From positions 15,089,154 to 15,153,153 of the forward strand of contig OZ022238.1 in the NCBI GenBank assembly GCA_963978895.1: a stretch of 64,000 nt of DNA. Reading direction: 5' to 3'. Every line of letters begins with the position of its first letter. Within the stretch, counting starts at the first letter, position 1. This document shows positions 42,397-55,200 of the stretch, one piece after another. The translations under genes and the position numbers were made by a program. The notes below the pieces were generated by a model. The model saw only the letters and a program-made list of their open reading frames with translations, was not told the DNA's origin and did not search any database. The DNA comes from Erpobdella octoculata (taxonomy: Eukaryota; Annelida; Clitellata; Hirudinida; Erpobdellidae).

Positions 42397-43855
42397 TAGA
42401 GTCCGACCGAAATTCGGTTTCGTTTTCGGTTTCGGGACCGAAAATGACCTAAAATGGACTTTCAGTGCATTTTCGGTTTCGGCCGTAAAAATAAAATCGA
42501 TGTTCGGTTTTCGGCCAAAAAATTCATATGGCCGTCCGAGACAATGCTGCCAACGTGGTCAGTGCTATGAAATTAGCTAACGTGGAAGACATCGGGTGTA
42601 TGGCTCACACTTTACAACTGGCTGTGCGTGATGCAATCTTCACTCAGATAGGGGTAGAAATGTGGTGAAAAAGTCGCGAAAATTGTTACCCATTTCAAGT
42701 TAGCAGGCCTGTCGCCATCTGTCGGAATGTCAAAATATTTGCAAAGTTCCTGTGCACAAACTGAAACAAGACGTGGAGATAAGGTGGAACAGTACATTCC
42801 TAATGCTTGAGCGATTGGCTGAACAGCGCAAGGCGTTGAATTTATACAGCGTCGAGAATGGTGGAATCGATGTTCTTTCAAAAACAGAGTGGGAGCTCGT
42901 AGATTGAATTGTTCGCATTCTTAAGCCATTCTACGATGCAACTCTAGAAATATGCCATGATGACTCGTGCATATCACTTGTCATACCAATCGTCATGCAA
43001 CTGAATGCTAAATTGAAATCAACACCTGAAGATGAATGCAGCATTACGAGAAACAATGAATCGGCGTTTTGGGCAAATTAAGACAATGCCCAATTTGATC
43101 GTGGCGACGTTGCTAGATCCTAGATTCAAAGATAAGTATTTTGACAGTGAACAAAAAGATGCCGCCAAGGACAGGATTATCAAATTCCTACACTGAGCAC
43201 CTGATTTTCATATTGACGAGCCCACGGCACCAGCAGTAGATAGTCAGGCACCGGCTTCGTCGAGTCTGTGGGACGTTTATGACAACTTTGACGCATCTGA
43301 CGAATCAACGAAAACAGCGTTGGACTCATCGACTCTGGATACAGTCGAGCAGCAGCTATCCATCTATCTTGCACAACCTCGTGTTCCGCGTTCTACCAAT
43401 ATTGGTACAACAGCCAGTTTCACCTTCTTGAGCCAGCAGTGAGAAAATATCTATCTGCTCGCCGACCAGCGTTGCCAGTGAACAGATGTTCAGTGCTGTG
43501 GGTCAAACTTATGCTGATCGCCGTAGCAATTTGCTAGGAGAGAACGTAGACAAACTGTTATTTCTAGCATATAATATTCGTTTATTCAACTTTGACTACT
43601 GATTTTCTGTTAAATAAACTGTTTAAATTTGAATCGATTGACGTTGATTAGTCTACTAATGTTACTTCTGGATAACGAATTTAAATTAGTAGCTTATTTG
43701 GTTAACATAGTGTTCAACCTTACTGACTGACTGAAGAAAAAGTGGCAAACTTTTAACTTTTTTGGTTTTCGTTTCTGGCCGAAAATGGCTCCAAATTTTC
43801 GTTTGCGTTTTCTTTTTCGGCCGAAAATGAAAAAACCATTTTCGGACGAACTCTA
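42397..43855 (+). mobile_element. Degenerate hAT transposon with 8-bp target duplication
   Basis: The terminal inverted repeats start TAGAGTCCGACCGAAA (left) and TAGAGTTCGTCCGAAA (right, - strand). A perfect 8-bp duplication cttcgata flanks it at 42389-42396 and 43856-43863. The interior is a broken transposase: a block around 42525-42655 reads RDNAANVV...GCMAHTLQLAV, the conserved hAT core; a frame near 43455-43600 ends in DKLLFLAYNIRLFNFDY. Multiple stops and frame changes separate the parts, so it is a pseudogene; the Asp/Glu catalytic set cannot be followed through. Confidence 0.85.
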
Positions 43856-43863
43856 CTTCGATA

Positions 43864-44764
43864 TATGTTACATATACTGATATTTGAGTTTTAAAACCTC
43901 TAGTATAAAGAACTATAAACTATTATCAAGTAACGATATTAGAATAGCCTTAAGGTAAAATTTCAGGTTGTTTAGGTTAAAAAAATCTTTTTAAAATACC
44001 ACGTTTTTGTGAACTAAAAAAAATAATTTTTCTCTTGGCTGTGTGAGAAATGTCTTGATAGAGGCATACATTAATTGTGGACATTCCTATAACGAACAAG
44101 CCATAATTTTTTAAAACTTAAAACGTTGGGCGCTTTTTATATTTATATTCAAAAAGCGGGTCTATCCTGTTTAAAAGTTAGCAGATGGTTAGTTTGAGTA
44201 AACCCCAAACCAATGTCGTAGAGGTTTTAGCGAGCTCAACAATATGGAAATTCATCGTTGCTTTGAAAATTGAACGAAACATGAATGAAGCAAAGATTGA
44301 ATAGTACTATGCTGTTCAACAGCCGAGTGCGGGAAAGAGGATTTACAAGGAAACATCAGCAAGGATCAAAACCATAGTTGCCGATTATAATCAACGTTAG
44401 CACTAGAATATCTTCGTGAAATAGCACACAACTTGAGTTTTCAAGCCTAACTGTCTTAACTTTTAAAACTAACTTATTGATATAGACTGATTTTTTATGA
44501 ATGTTTATTGTTACATAACATTTTATAAATCACTATTAATATGTCATTGTCCTATTTATTATAATTTTATGCAAATCGCTTTTCTGAGGATCGCCTTTTT
44601 GATGCCGTCGCCATTTTGACGATCGCCATTTTGTGATCGCCATTTTTTCCGTATACCTCACTATAGCGATGTGCTGTATAAAGACTTTAGGAAATAGAGA
44701 GCTTGCAGGCTCATGGTCCAGTCTAACTGCAGTGGAGAACGATCGTTTTCCGTTAAGGACTACT
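43864..44764. other. Spacer, no gene seen
   Basis: It contains four near-copies of the motif (ga)tcgccattttg in 44586-44652 and otherwise unremarkable AT-rich sequence. Confidence 0.45.
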
Positions 44765-45097
44765 TACGTTCTACCATGTCCCAGACATGTTTTTCTGTAT
44801 TATCCCTTTTAACTTAAAAGTTTTAAGCATTGAAAGTGATATTGTTTGATGTTTGAACCTTGATGAAATTATTCATAATTTTTCAAGCACCAAGGCCAGA
44901 AAAAAAAAACAATTTGGAACATTCAAATAACTTTGATTCATCGACTAATACAGACGTGGATTTATATTATAATATGTGTTCGTTATTTTTAATAAATTTA
45001 TGTTATCTTATTTTTGTTACTTGGTCATTTTGTTCGCAATATTAGGCCCTTCTTTGGTAACCAGCCTTGGGCCTACAGTACCCTTAATCCGGCCCTG
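44765..45097 (-). mobile_element. hAT-like fragment, inverted relative of 2976-3320
   Basis: On the - strand it begins CAGGGCCGGATTAAGGGTACTGT at 45097 and continues as the element at 1845-3480. Only this end is clear. It is followed at 45275-45293 by a CAGTGGCGTAGC-type end (- strand), as at 2547. Confidence 0.6.
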
Positions 45098-45939
45098 AGC
45101 AGATGCATAAATAATTTTAAAAAAATTAGCACTGTAAATGTGCTGAAATGCACAAAATAGCATATGCATAAATAATTGAAAAAAAATTGCAGTAATACCC
45201 GGACAAAGGACAAACCCCCGTTGTAAGTGATGGAAAGAGGAAGGGGCCCAATGACAATTTTTGCTGGGTCCCTGAATCTGAAGCTACGCCACTGCGTATG
45301 GTATGTTAGTTTGCTTGTGGACGCTTACTTGTTGGTTATTGTGTGTGAAGGAAGTGTATCGAGAGTTAAATACTTTACCTGTAATAAACTGTACCCTTTC
45401 TGTACAACAAATATTTTTAGAAGTGTATCAAGCGTTAAAAATCATTTTGTCTTTCAAATTTTTTTTATTTTCTTTTTTACATATTACTTTAATAGTTTAA
45501 AATGATTTAAATGAAAAACTTAAAACGTTAAACATACACAATTAACGGTATTACTTTCAATAATACTAATGTGAACATTTTTATTTTAGAAGTTTGCTTT
45601 TGGAAAACATCCTCATCTTACGTAATCAAAAGGTTTACCGTTAACAGAAAAACAACACAATCGGTCGAGCAAAAAGTTGAAAACAAGAAATCGGTGAAAA
45701 AACAAGAATAAGAAACATCAAGAAAAAAAAGTAATTTTAAAATCACACAAATTTCTTTTATTCACTCTATTTATCGGAGAATTTCGTTTCCAATACAAAT
45801 CATTTCAAAGAATGTGCGCTTGCGAATCTCTAAACTGCCTTGAGCCACAGAACTGCACCGAACAAGCTCAACAGAGGTAAATAACTTTCTGCCATCAAAG
45901 TTACATTACTTTTTAAATCCTGTATAATAACTTAGCCAT

Positions 45940-46325
45940 TTCTTGTATGCATGCTTAAGCAACATAAATTTTGAAAGTCAAATTTAACCCACTTTCCCTT
46001 ATCCGATCGAGCTGAAATTTGGGTCGTAAATGATAATAATGCATTATATTCAATTTTCAGATTAATTGGACAAAATTTAAATAAGATTTTAAATAAAAAT
46101 AACGAAAATCTAAAAAAATACAATTTTTCCCGCTCATTCTCCAGATCCCGTTCTCGCTCGCTCTCCTGCTTCCGTTCCGCTCGCTTTCGCGCACACTTTG
46201 TGACGCATCTCGAATTGACTTTCAATGTTGTGTGAAAATTTCATTACAATCGGATGAATGGTGTAGCAATGCATGAAGAACACACACACACACAGACAGA
46301 CATTCATTTATATATAGATAGATTT
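45940..46325 (+). repeat. Dispersed repeat ending in (CA)n-CAGACAGACATTCATTTATATATAGATAG
   Basis: The 3' layout is that of invertebrate RTE-associated retroelements. It includes a pyrimidine-rich CGCTCGCTCTCC segment that is the reverse complement of the purine-rich segments at 12110 and 54005. Confidence 0.5.
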
Positions 46326-46439
46326 TTGAAAAACGAAGTTTTTGAAATGTTTATTTTTAGTAAAATAGTCAAACTAAAAATATCGATTTTTTGTTCAAAA
46401 GCGGTTTCTTACCTTTAAACTTTATGACCGGGGGAGGGT

Positions 46440-46570
46440 AGTCGGAGGTATTTTTTCTAAATTTTTCAAACACTTTCATAAACTGCCTTATACAAGTTTG
46501 AAATTTAAAAAACCTATCTGCGGAGAGCCTCAACGGTTTTTGAGGCCCCTTTGACTACGCGACTGGAATG
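46440..46570 (-). mobile_element. hAT-like fragment with CAGTCGCGTAGTC end
   Basis: The - strand starts CAGTCGCGTAGTCAAAGG at about 46565. It contains a CTACCCTCCCCCGG block matching CTACCCCCTCCCGG-type sequence at 2850-2870. It is another member of the CAGTGGCGTAGC family. Confidence 0.4.
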
Positions 46571-46784
46571 AAACTTGAGTTAACCTGAACGGCAAACACA
46601 TTTTTTGCTTAAAAGAATTACGCAATGTATGAGAGCTGCTTGTTAACAAGTAGAGGAAACGAGTTTTTCAACACAAACTTTGATTTCAAATACACTCGAT
46701 TTAGAAATACAAAAGATGTTCAAATAAAGTTTGTTTTTAATTGAATCATGTATTGTCATCCAATATAAAGCTATGCTGAAAGTT

Positions 46785-46905
46785 TCAGCTTCCTAGCTAG
46801 TCAAAAAGCTGGTTAAATTTTACTTGCAAGATTTGCGTACAGAGAAAGACACACGCACACACACAAACAGAGATTGTAACCTAAATAAAAGTTTGTAAAA
46901 AAATG
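46785..46905 (+). repeat. Dispersed repeat fragment, inverted copy of 1320-1425
   Basis: See 1320-1425; the same block order on the opposite strand. Confidence 0.6.
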
Positions 46906-47183
46906 ACAGCTGGAAAACCGAGCACTGCATCGCTACACACCACGTTGACATCGTTTTGATTGAATGTTTAACTGCTGTTCAGATGATCACCTCGTAGAGT
47001 CAAATTTTAAGTATTGCCAACGTTTGCAAGGGTTTGCCGGAAAATCTTTCCAATTTTTTATGTTTAATATATAATAGTCTGCTAGCATGAGAGTAATTGT
47101 AAAACGTTCAAAATGGAGCAAGATTGTGTCAGGATATTGTTTCATAGGTTTAAAACAAAAAGTTAATTTTGATGCAACAATAG

Positions 47184-49700
47184 GACTCGATCGACGCCAT
47201 GCCGGACACGAGAAAAATCCTACTTGAATAAATGTGTTCCGCACTGTGGCGTAGGAAAGTCTGAGGAGTACTGTGACGCAGTATGTATCGTCTGCGATAG
47301 AAAGACCAAAGTTTCCAATGCAATATACACAGAACAGATGAAATCTGGTTACATGGGTAGGCCCTTTTTTTAATTAATATTGATAAATATTTACATTAAA
47401 ATTGAAAAATAATCTTAATCTAAATATTAGACTTGAAATACAAATAAAATAAATTAAAAAAAAAACAAACTTCTGTAAATTTTCTCCATACTTCGTAATA
47501 AAAATCAATTTGTTAATAAAACTTTAAAAATTAATTAAATCCATTCAAATTACACAGGCCACGTTCCCCTCAGTCAGTACAATTTGGGCATGTCGTTCCC
47601 TGAGGCAGCCATTATTGGTGTAGCAAAATTTGAAGTTGCCCGAAACCGTAAGGCTGGGTGCAACTTTCAATGTCTTCAAAAAAGCAAATGTAACAACCAT
47701 GGCTCTTGCAATAACTGCAACAATTGTAACAACCGTAACAATTACACAAAGACTGGATCGACTGCTACAGCTGATACTAGCACTGACAAGTGTAGTTTAA
47801 ACACAACAAAAACTAGCTGCGGCCGTTCTGGTATTGCCAATAGCTGTAAACTAGACGTCAAGTTTTGTGAAACCACTAGCTGCAACAACAACGCTCAATT
47901 CATAGGATCCAAAAATGTCAACCATAGCAACACTGGAAACACAAATAAGGGCAATCAGAATCTTCTCGATGTCAGCACAAAAGCCTGCAAGAACTTAAAT
48001 TTTAAGCCAAGAATTAACGGAGGTAACTTTAAAAAAATCCATTACAAATTAATCACATTTTAAATATAATTAATAAACTTTTCTTAGGATTTACCGGATG
48101 GAGACAGAACTGTATCAGCGCGCCTAGAGGATGTACGCCGAATCTACTTAAAACCGAAGAAGATAGAGAAGAAGGCATCGAATGCATCATCTGTCCTTGT
48201 CCAGTTCCTTGCGCTTGTCCATGTCCATGTCCTGGATCTTGCGGGCCTTGTTCGTGCCCATACCAACCAGGATGCCCATGTCCACCAGGATGTCCATGTC
48301 CGCCAGGATGTCCCTGTCCACCAGGATGTCCATGTCCACCAGGATGTCCATACCCTTGTTTGCCTGGATTCGGACCGTGCTGCGCTCCTTTTTGTCCATA
48401 CCCATACCCATGCGCGCCAGGGTGTTTTCCTTATCCGTGCTGTTATCCTCCTTCTGGAGAGACTGGAAACAACCAAGGAGGTGACGCACAAAAATCTAAA
48501 TCAAATGTCTTAAAACAAGAAGAAACAGACTTTAACCAGTCCAATCAGCAGGAGGAGGATCTACAACCGGTCCGATCTGAGATTCTTAAGAAACAAAAAT
48601 CAAAGAAATTTGTTGACGATGAAACTGAAGAAAAATCGATGGCGCCAAAAAGGGTGTTTGCTTTTCCATGTCCCACTCCAAATTGTCCATTTCCATGTCC
48701 TTGTTCGTGTCCTTGCGTGCTACCTTGCCCTTGTCCCAACACGTGCAAACAGCCCAGTATGAAAAACTACGAAGCCTGTCCTTCGCCTTCGCCAAGACCT
48801 TTAAAAATTTATTTTACAGAAAAGTTATGTCCTGACTCAGGCAAACCAAGCAACTGTCCTCCTGGGTGTTGTTTTTCTCCATGTTTCACACAACCGTGTG
48901 GTCCATGCGGACCTTGTGGTCCATGCGGACCTTGTGGTCCATGCGGACCTTGTGGACCATGTGGACCATGTGGACCATGTGGACCTTGTGGACCATGCGA
49001 ACCGTGTGCTCCATGCGGACCATGTGTTCCGTGTGGGCCTTGTGGTCCATATGGTTGTGCTCCATGTGGTCCATGTGGTCCATGTGGTCCATGTGGTCCA
49101 TGTGGTCCATGTGGTCCATGTGGTCCATGTGGTCCATGTGGACCATGTAACCCTTGTGGAGCCTGTGGTCCTTGTTGTTCGCCATGTGCACCGTGCTACA
49201 CTATGCCATGTTATCCATGCTCTAGTTCAGAGGCAAAAAATTCTTCAAACAATGCTGACGAGACTGATTCAAATGCAGACAAAGGCGTCGGTGAACAGAA
49301 ACCACCCGGTGAAAGCCATTTAACATTCAGCCTTGGAGCGACTGCATGGCCTGGAGAAGAAGAACCGTGCAAGATTGAGTGCGAGTCAACATCGAACGTA
49401 CCAGCTACTTGTCTGAAGCCAAGTGGGGCCGTCTGTCCCTGTCCGTGCATTCCTGGAAATCCAGACCAGATGATTTTGACCAGAAATCGTCCGTCTACAC
49501 CACCTCTTAACTGTTGCAATTGCGGCAAACCATCTGAGCCACTGAATGCCGCTCTTTACCCGAAGTTAGCTGCTAACGCTATTGCGCAGTGGTCTTTACA
49601 GAGACAGAGAACTATAAGTTTTGTGCAGTCGTGCAACAAGACCTGCTTCTTGCCACTTGACAAAAACCAGAATGTCCCGGCTTCGTGTGCATGTTGTTAA
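47184..49700 (+). CDS. Cys-Gly-Pro repeat protein D, at least 749 aa, 5' end uncertain
   Basis: Exons by phase: 47184-47356 (5' boundary tentative, after AATAG), 47558-48022 and 48088-49700; introns are 201 and 65 bp. The first exon encodes a Cys-rich segment ([18 protein letters not shown]); the second begins [20 protein letters not shown] and is Asn/Thr/Cys-rich. The third has CPCP and repeated [11 protein letters not shown] units, a Gln/Lys linker, a PRPLKIYF motif, two CGP blocks (about 14 and 11 triplets, 48895-49150), and a C-terminus [14 protein letters not shown] matching protein C. TAA at 49698-49700; AATAAA at 49806. The initiator exon was not found. Inferred sperm-tail structural protein, the largest of the family here. 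Confidence 0.75.
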
Positions 49701-49805
49701 AATGACGTTAAATTTTGTGCTGAACAAAAATTTTAAATAATTTACACAATTAACGATTTTTTCATAACGCAGTAAATAAGCTTTTTTTATTTTGCTAGAA
49801 AATTG

Positions 49806-49811
49806 AATAAA
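49806..49811 (+). terminator. Poly(A) signal of CGP protein D
   Basis: AATAAA 105 bp after the stop codon; earlier AAATAA variants are weaker. Confidence 0.55.
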
Positions 49812-51165
49812 ATGATGTGCGATTATTAATTATTTTTATTGTTTGACTGATTTAGGTAATTTAATTAGACTTTAGGACTTTAGACCTTCCAAGCTGATTT
49901 ATTCTTGTCAATCTTGTAGCCTCGTAGACCAGGTGTTTCAAAATAAAAATGCACTTTGAAAAAAATATTAACTTATCTTCAGAAAAATAACTGTCATTTT
50001 TTTATTTAATTACTAGCTGGTATGTCCCTGGTTTTTTTAGAGTCAGAGTTTTTACTCGTTATTTTTTTACTATATTTTTTCTTTTTTTCCGTGTTAATCT
50101 TTCTTTCATCATATATGTTTTTCTCTCATCCTATCTGTATGTCTGGAGTACTCAACGTTTCCCGGGTTTTGCTTAAATGACAATAACTGAAATAAACAAA
50201 AGTTATTTCAGTTGGTCAGATATATTCAGCGTTGCCCGGGTTTTCATATTTTCTTACCTGAAGTCCTTTACAAGCACACTTAGCGTATTCGGATTCGAAT
50301 CCATGCACGAATAAATGAGAGTGCAAACTTACAAACATATAACTGAAAAAAATTGAAAAAAAATCGCCATCTTTGAACGCCCATAAATCCATATCCGGAA
50401 TACAAATTCGAAAAATTTTTCCCCCATCAGATGGTCCCATTCAGGAGTCGTCTTCTCATGTAGAGTGCAGCTCCGTTTCGCATGATGGGGTGGCTGTAGC
50501 GTGGGTAAAAAATAGTGCCGAATCAAGGGTACCCATTTTTGAGCGCTCATAACTCCAGAACCGGAAATCACGTAACCATGCGATTCAAACTCGAGTTAGG
50601 GCTCATAGACCCCTATGTTTCTTTTGAGTTTGGTTTTTCAAGGTCACGTGGTTCCGGAGATACTCGACGTCGAATCCGCAAGCGTTTATAGCCCGAAAAC
50701 GGAAGTGGGCGTGGTCGCACAGACTTCCGGTCGGCACCGAAGTTTGGTTTTTCAAGGTCACGTGGTTCCGGAGATATACGACGTCGAATCCGCAAGCGTT
50801 TATAGCCCGAAAACGGAAGTGGGCGTGGTCGCACAGACTTCCGGTCGGCACCGAAAGTAGGTCTCATTGACCCCCCGTACCTGTAAAATTTCAGGTTGCT
50901 GGCTATTACCGTTTCTGAGAAATCGCGAATTCCGTGCTCGGATTCCTATCCCTCCCGGCTCATATATCGGGTTCAACTTTAGCGGACTCGCCCGCGCATC
51001 GCACCTGAAGTACTTTACATAAAAATGCGTAAACTGACATATGAGACATATCAAGTTCTTTACTTCATTTTTTTCACACATTACGTACGCTCACATTTCC
51101 AAAAACACGGATTCATAATTTGGAAAGCACGGATTTTCAGATAGCAGCAATTCCGTACTTAGCCA
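49812..51165. repeat. Repeat-rich spacer with transposon-like ends
   Basis: CTAGCTGGTATGTCCCTGG at 50016 and CAGCGTTGCCCGGG at 50228 resemble 5' ends of short retroelements. The rest is moderately GC-rich, includes the 114-bp tandem duplication, and has no gene. Confidence 0.45.
50627..50854 (+). repeat. Tandem duplication of a 114-bp unit
   Basis: Two head-to-tail copies (50627-50740, 50741-50854) differ at only a few bases. The unit includes GGTCACGTGGTTCCGGAG and GTGGGCGTGGTCGCAC. Confidence 0.95.
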
Positions 51166-51174
51166 CATTTTTTA

Positions 51175-51944
51175 ATGAGGCAGAAGTTGGCTGCGCAGCT
51201 GGATCCCCGAACTATAGTGCAAAAAAAAGTTTGTGCATTGGGGTTGTGCTATAGATCGTTGAAAGGTATTTAAAAAAGAAATATAATGGTGTAAAAATAA
51301 ATTTAATATTGCAAAAAATAAAAAAGTTATAGGCGGAAAACCGTCGCCGTCCCTATGTAAATGTATGGAGACGATTGTTCATACCCTGATCTATATTTTG
51401 CTTCATAACTTTTTTATTTGTTGGACTATTTTTTAAAAATTAGTTTCTATGTTTAGCTAATATATTTGTCTTTCTAATGCATTAAGCTAGAACCCCAATG
51501 CAGTAGAAAATATTAATCTACATGGCTCCAAACGCAAGTGAAAAATCGTCCCTATGTAAATGTATGGAGACGATTTTCGCTTGCGTTTGGAGCCATGTAG
51601 ATTAATATTTTCGACTGCATTGGGGTTCTAGCTTAATGCATTAGAAAGACAAATATATTAGCTAAACATAGAAACTAATTTTTGGAAAATAGTCCAACAA
51701 ATAAAAAAGTTATGAAGCAAAATATAGATCAGGGTATGAACAATCGTCTCCATACATTTACATAGGGACGGCGATGGTTTTTCGCCTATAACTTTTTTAT
51801 TTTTTGCAATATTAAATTTATTTTTACACCATTATATTTCTTTTTTAAATACCTTTCCAACGATCTATAGCACAACCCCAATGCACGAACTTTTTTTTGC
51901 ACTATAGTTCGGGGATCCAGCTGCGCAGCCAACTTCTTCCTCGT
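51175..51944. mobile_element. 770-bp palindromic foldback element, copy 2
   Basis: Same ends, length and arms as 7991-8760 with a few substitutions and single-base indels. Flanked by a different perfect 9-bp duplication (cattttтta-type A/T run at 51166-51174 and 51945-51953, read c-a-t6-a). Confidence 0.85.
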
Positions 51945-52214
51945 CATTTTTTAAAGCCCTGATTTATGGAGGTTAATTTTTATATTTTACATTAGTTTGC
52001 TAAATTACAAAAATTAACTGGTTAATAACTATGGTAAGTTGCTACAAAATCTTTAATTAATTAATTTTTAAACATAAAACAGTTAAAACACACCCTTTTA
52101 ATTGTTTACGTCTGCGTCTGGTCGTGTACTTTTTCGAGCAGATTTCGGTTTAAAATTTAAAGCAAAAGTAAGGGAAAGATATATTTTATATTAAAAATAA
52201 AAAATTTTGCAACG

Positions 52215-55200
52215 ATGGGTGATGGGCTTGCTAGGGTTTTATCAAAGCAGGATTTTAATGCTGAAGCTTGTAAGTTAAAAACTTGAGTTGGATTGATTTT
52301 CTTTTTTACTGAGTTTTACTTTTACTGTTGTCTATTGTAAATATAAAATTACAAATACAAATTAGTTTTTCTTATCGTTATTTTATCAACATACTTAAAT
52401 TTTGTTAAATTTAATATATTGCTGTTTCAGAATGTATGTATCATTAATTATTTTTTTTGAAGTTGTTTTAGTAGAGAAGATTTTGATTAAATTTAAAATT
52501 TGAAAATATTAATAAAGCTAAAAGAGTGGCCTGGATGACAATCTGATAGGTCATTGATCTGATAGTAAATGGGTAATCATGGAGAATAGGTGCAGAAATT
52601 ATTTTCGGTGTTTTTAATTATTTTTATAATATAAAATTCATATAATTAGAAACAGAATAAAATTACCAATCGGATGATACAAATAATTTATTGAAAATAT
52701 AATTAAAGAAGAAGTTAATGACAGAAAACCACCAGGTAGTAGGAAAAACTAGGTTCATAAACAGTAAACTAACTAAAGGTGAAGCGAAATGAAATGTCAA
52801 ATAAATTAGTTGTCAAATAAATTTAATGTGCGAGTTTTTATAAAACAATTTAAAAAAAAAACTTATTTTTAAAAAAAAGTATGAATTAATTTGTGTGCCT
52901 TAATTGAAAACTATCGCGTTTAACATTCTATGAAGAACAGTTCGGACTTGAATAAACTTAAATTTTTTTTGTAAATAATGTTATTTAGACTGCGTGAATA
53001 CTATTTCTTGTGTTACTTTTGCTAATAATTTTTTTTTAAGCGCTGTAAATATTTCTTGTCTGCGCTATAAATAGTAATTTCTGTTTGACTTCGCTATTCA
53101 TAGTTTTTGTTGCTGTTCTCTTTCGCGTTTCGTGAGTTTTCCGAGAAAATTTTATTATCAAAAATTAATAAACTGCTTGGATCATTAAATTGGAATTATT
53201 ATTGTAATTACAAATATATAATTATTATTACGGAAAAATAATTATAAACACCGAAAATAATTTCTGCACCTATTCTCCATGATTACCCATTTACTATCAG
53301 ATCAATGACCTATCAGATTGTCTTTAATTATATTTTCAATAAATTATTTGTATCATCCGATTGGTAATTTTATTCTGTTTCTAATTATATGAATTTTATA
53401 TTATAAAAATAATTAAAAACACCGAAAATAATTTCTGCACCTATTCTCCATGATTACCAGTAAATGATCATCTCAATTATCAAAGAACTCATATATCAAA
53501 ACTATTATATTATATAACATCATATTATCAATTAAAATAATAACATTCCTAAATTGAGATACAGTAAATTGATTCTAATAAATTTTTCCTAAAATTTTTG
53601 TTTACATTACTACAGTTGTCAAAAAGCAAACAACAAAAACCAATAGTCTCAACAATGTTGAGGGTCTACTTGCATTACGACAGGATGTTGGTCATCTCAG
53701 GGAGGAGACCTCGGTGGCGCTTAAGAAAAATGTCTACAAGCATTATTCTCAGTTTATTGAAACGGCAAAGGAAATTTCTAGTGAGTGGATTTGTTGTATC
53801 GAGAATTTTGGTGATCTTCTAGTATAGCGTCGTGGACCAATTTTGATGAGAAATGACCGGTTTTTTAATGTAACTGATATTTAAAACATAAGTAAAGACT
53901 AATTACAACATAAATATTTAAAGAAACTAAAAATTATAGCACTTTAGAACATTTAAAAATTTCTCTCGAAGCTAATGTAGTTCCCGGTTAAGATCTATTT
54001 GTCAATAGCGACCGGGAGCGGGAAAGCGACCGGGAGCGTGAGAGCAAGCGAGGAGAGAAACCGGAGAGAGAGAAAAACAATATAAAAACCCCGGGAAACG
54101 ATGGGTACCCTGCTAGTTATGAATGAGCAAGACCGCGATAGACTTCAGCGACCTCCACCACCACAGCGAGTCAGAGAAATTTATCTTTATTGTAATGATT
54201 TGATGTTATTTTTTTATTTATTATTTTCTTTATTTTTGTATTTTAGCTATTGAATTAATGAAAATATTCATATCATAGATAAATTTCCGCTCAACGCTAA
54301 AATTTTTTTTAAAACTAAATAATTAAATATTTAATTTATTTGCATATTCAATAATTATAACTTTATTTCTAACATTTTTTAATTTACTTGTTATTTTATT
54401 ATTTTATTTTGATATTAACTCCTCCTTACTTTTCATTCCTTGAATTGTATTATTCCGCGTGTCAACACTGCCTTTGGATGTTTTTGCTTAAAGTCGCTTT
54501 TTAGTAAGTTTTTCAATCAAACAATTTTTTTAGTAAAATGTTCTAGTAATGTTCTGTGCTTAATTTATTAAACCGTTTTTTAAACTGGGTTTTTCATCGA
54601 AATCGGTCCACGACGCTATACTAGGTGATCAAATTGAATTATTATTATATCTAATATGAAATATAACTTTTTCTGACTTATTATGAGCTGAAATGGAAAC
54701 AAAAACTCACATTTTTGAATATTTAATTGTTTTTTTTATTAATTAGTTTTATCTATTGTTTTTTCTATCAAATATTTTGTATAGTATTGGAAGCAGACAT
54801 GTATCAACTTAGCCACTTGCTCACTGAACAAAAAAATGTCATGACCAACATGATGGAACTTTCCTTGACGGGCGGAAAAGGTTTGTTTGACCTTATCTCT
54901 TTTTTTATTTGTATTGACTCTTTTTTATTTTATTTGTTCTAATATATGAATTGTTTTTTCATACTTTGCATAGAAAATTAAATTTTTCAAGCATGTCACG
55001 GATATTATATTATTAAACTTAATGCATATGGTTCAACAATAAACAAATGATTTGGTCAATACGACCAGTTGACACTGATGGAGATCCAGAAACGAGTAAG
55101 CAAATGGAAGCTTTTGGGTCAAAGATTAGCTTATCTTTTCTCCTGGAAAAGGTTGAAGGGTGCTCGGTGAGTAACATATTATTTCCTCTAAGAAAATAAA

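Noticed and set aside
50603..50867. Three short frames across the tandem duplication
   Set aside because: They only mirror the duplicated 114-bp unit in several frames; no independent coding evidence.
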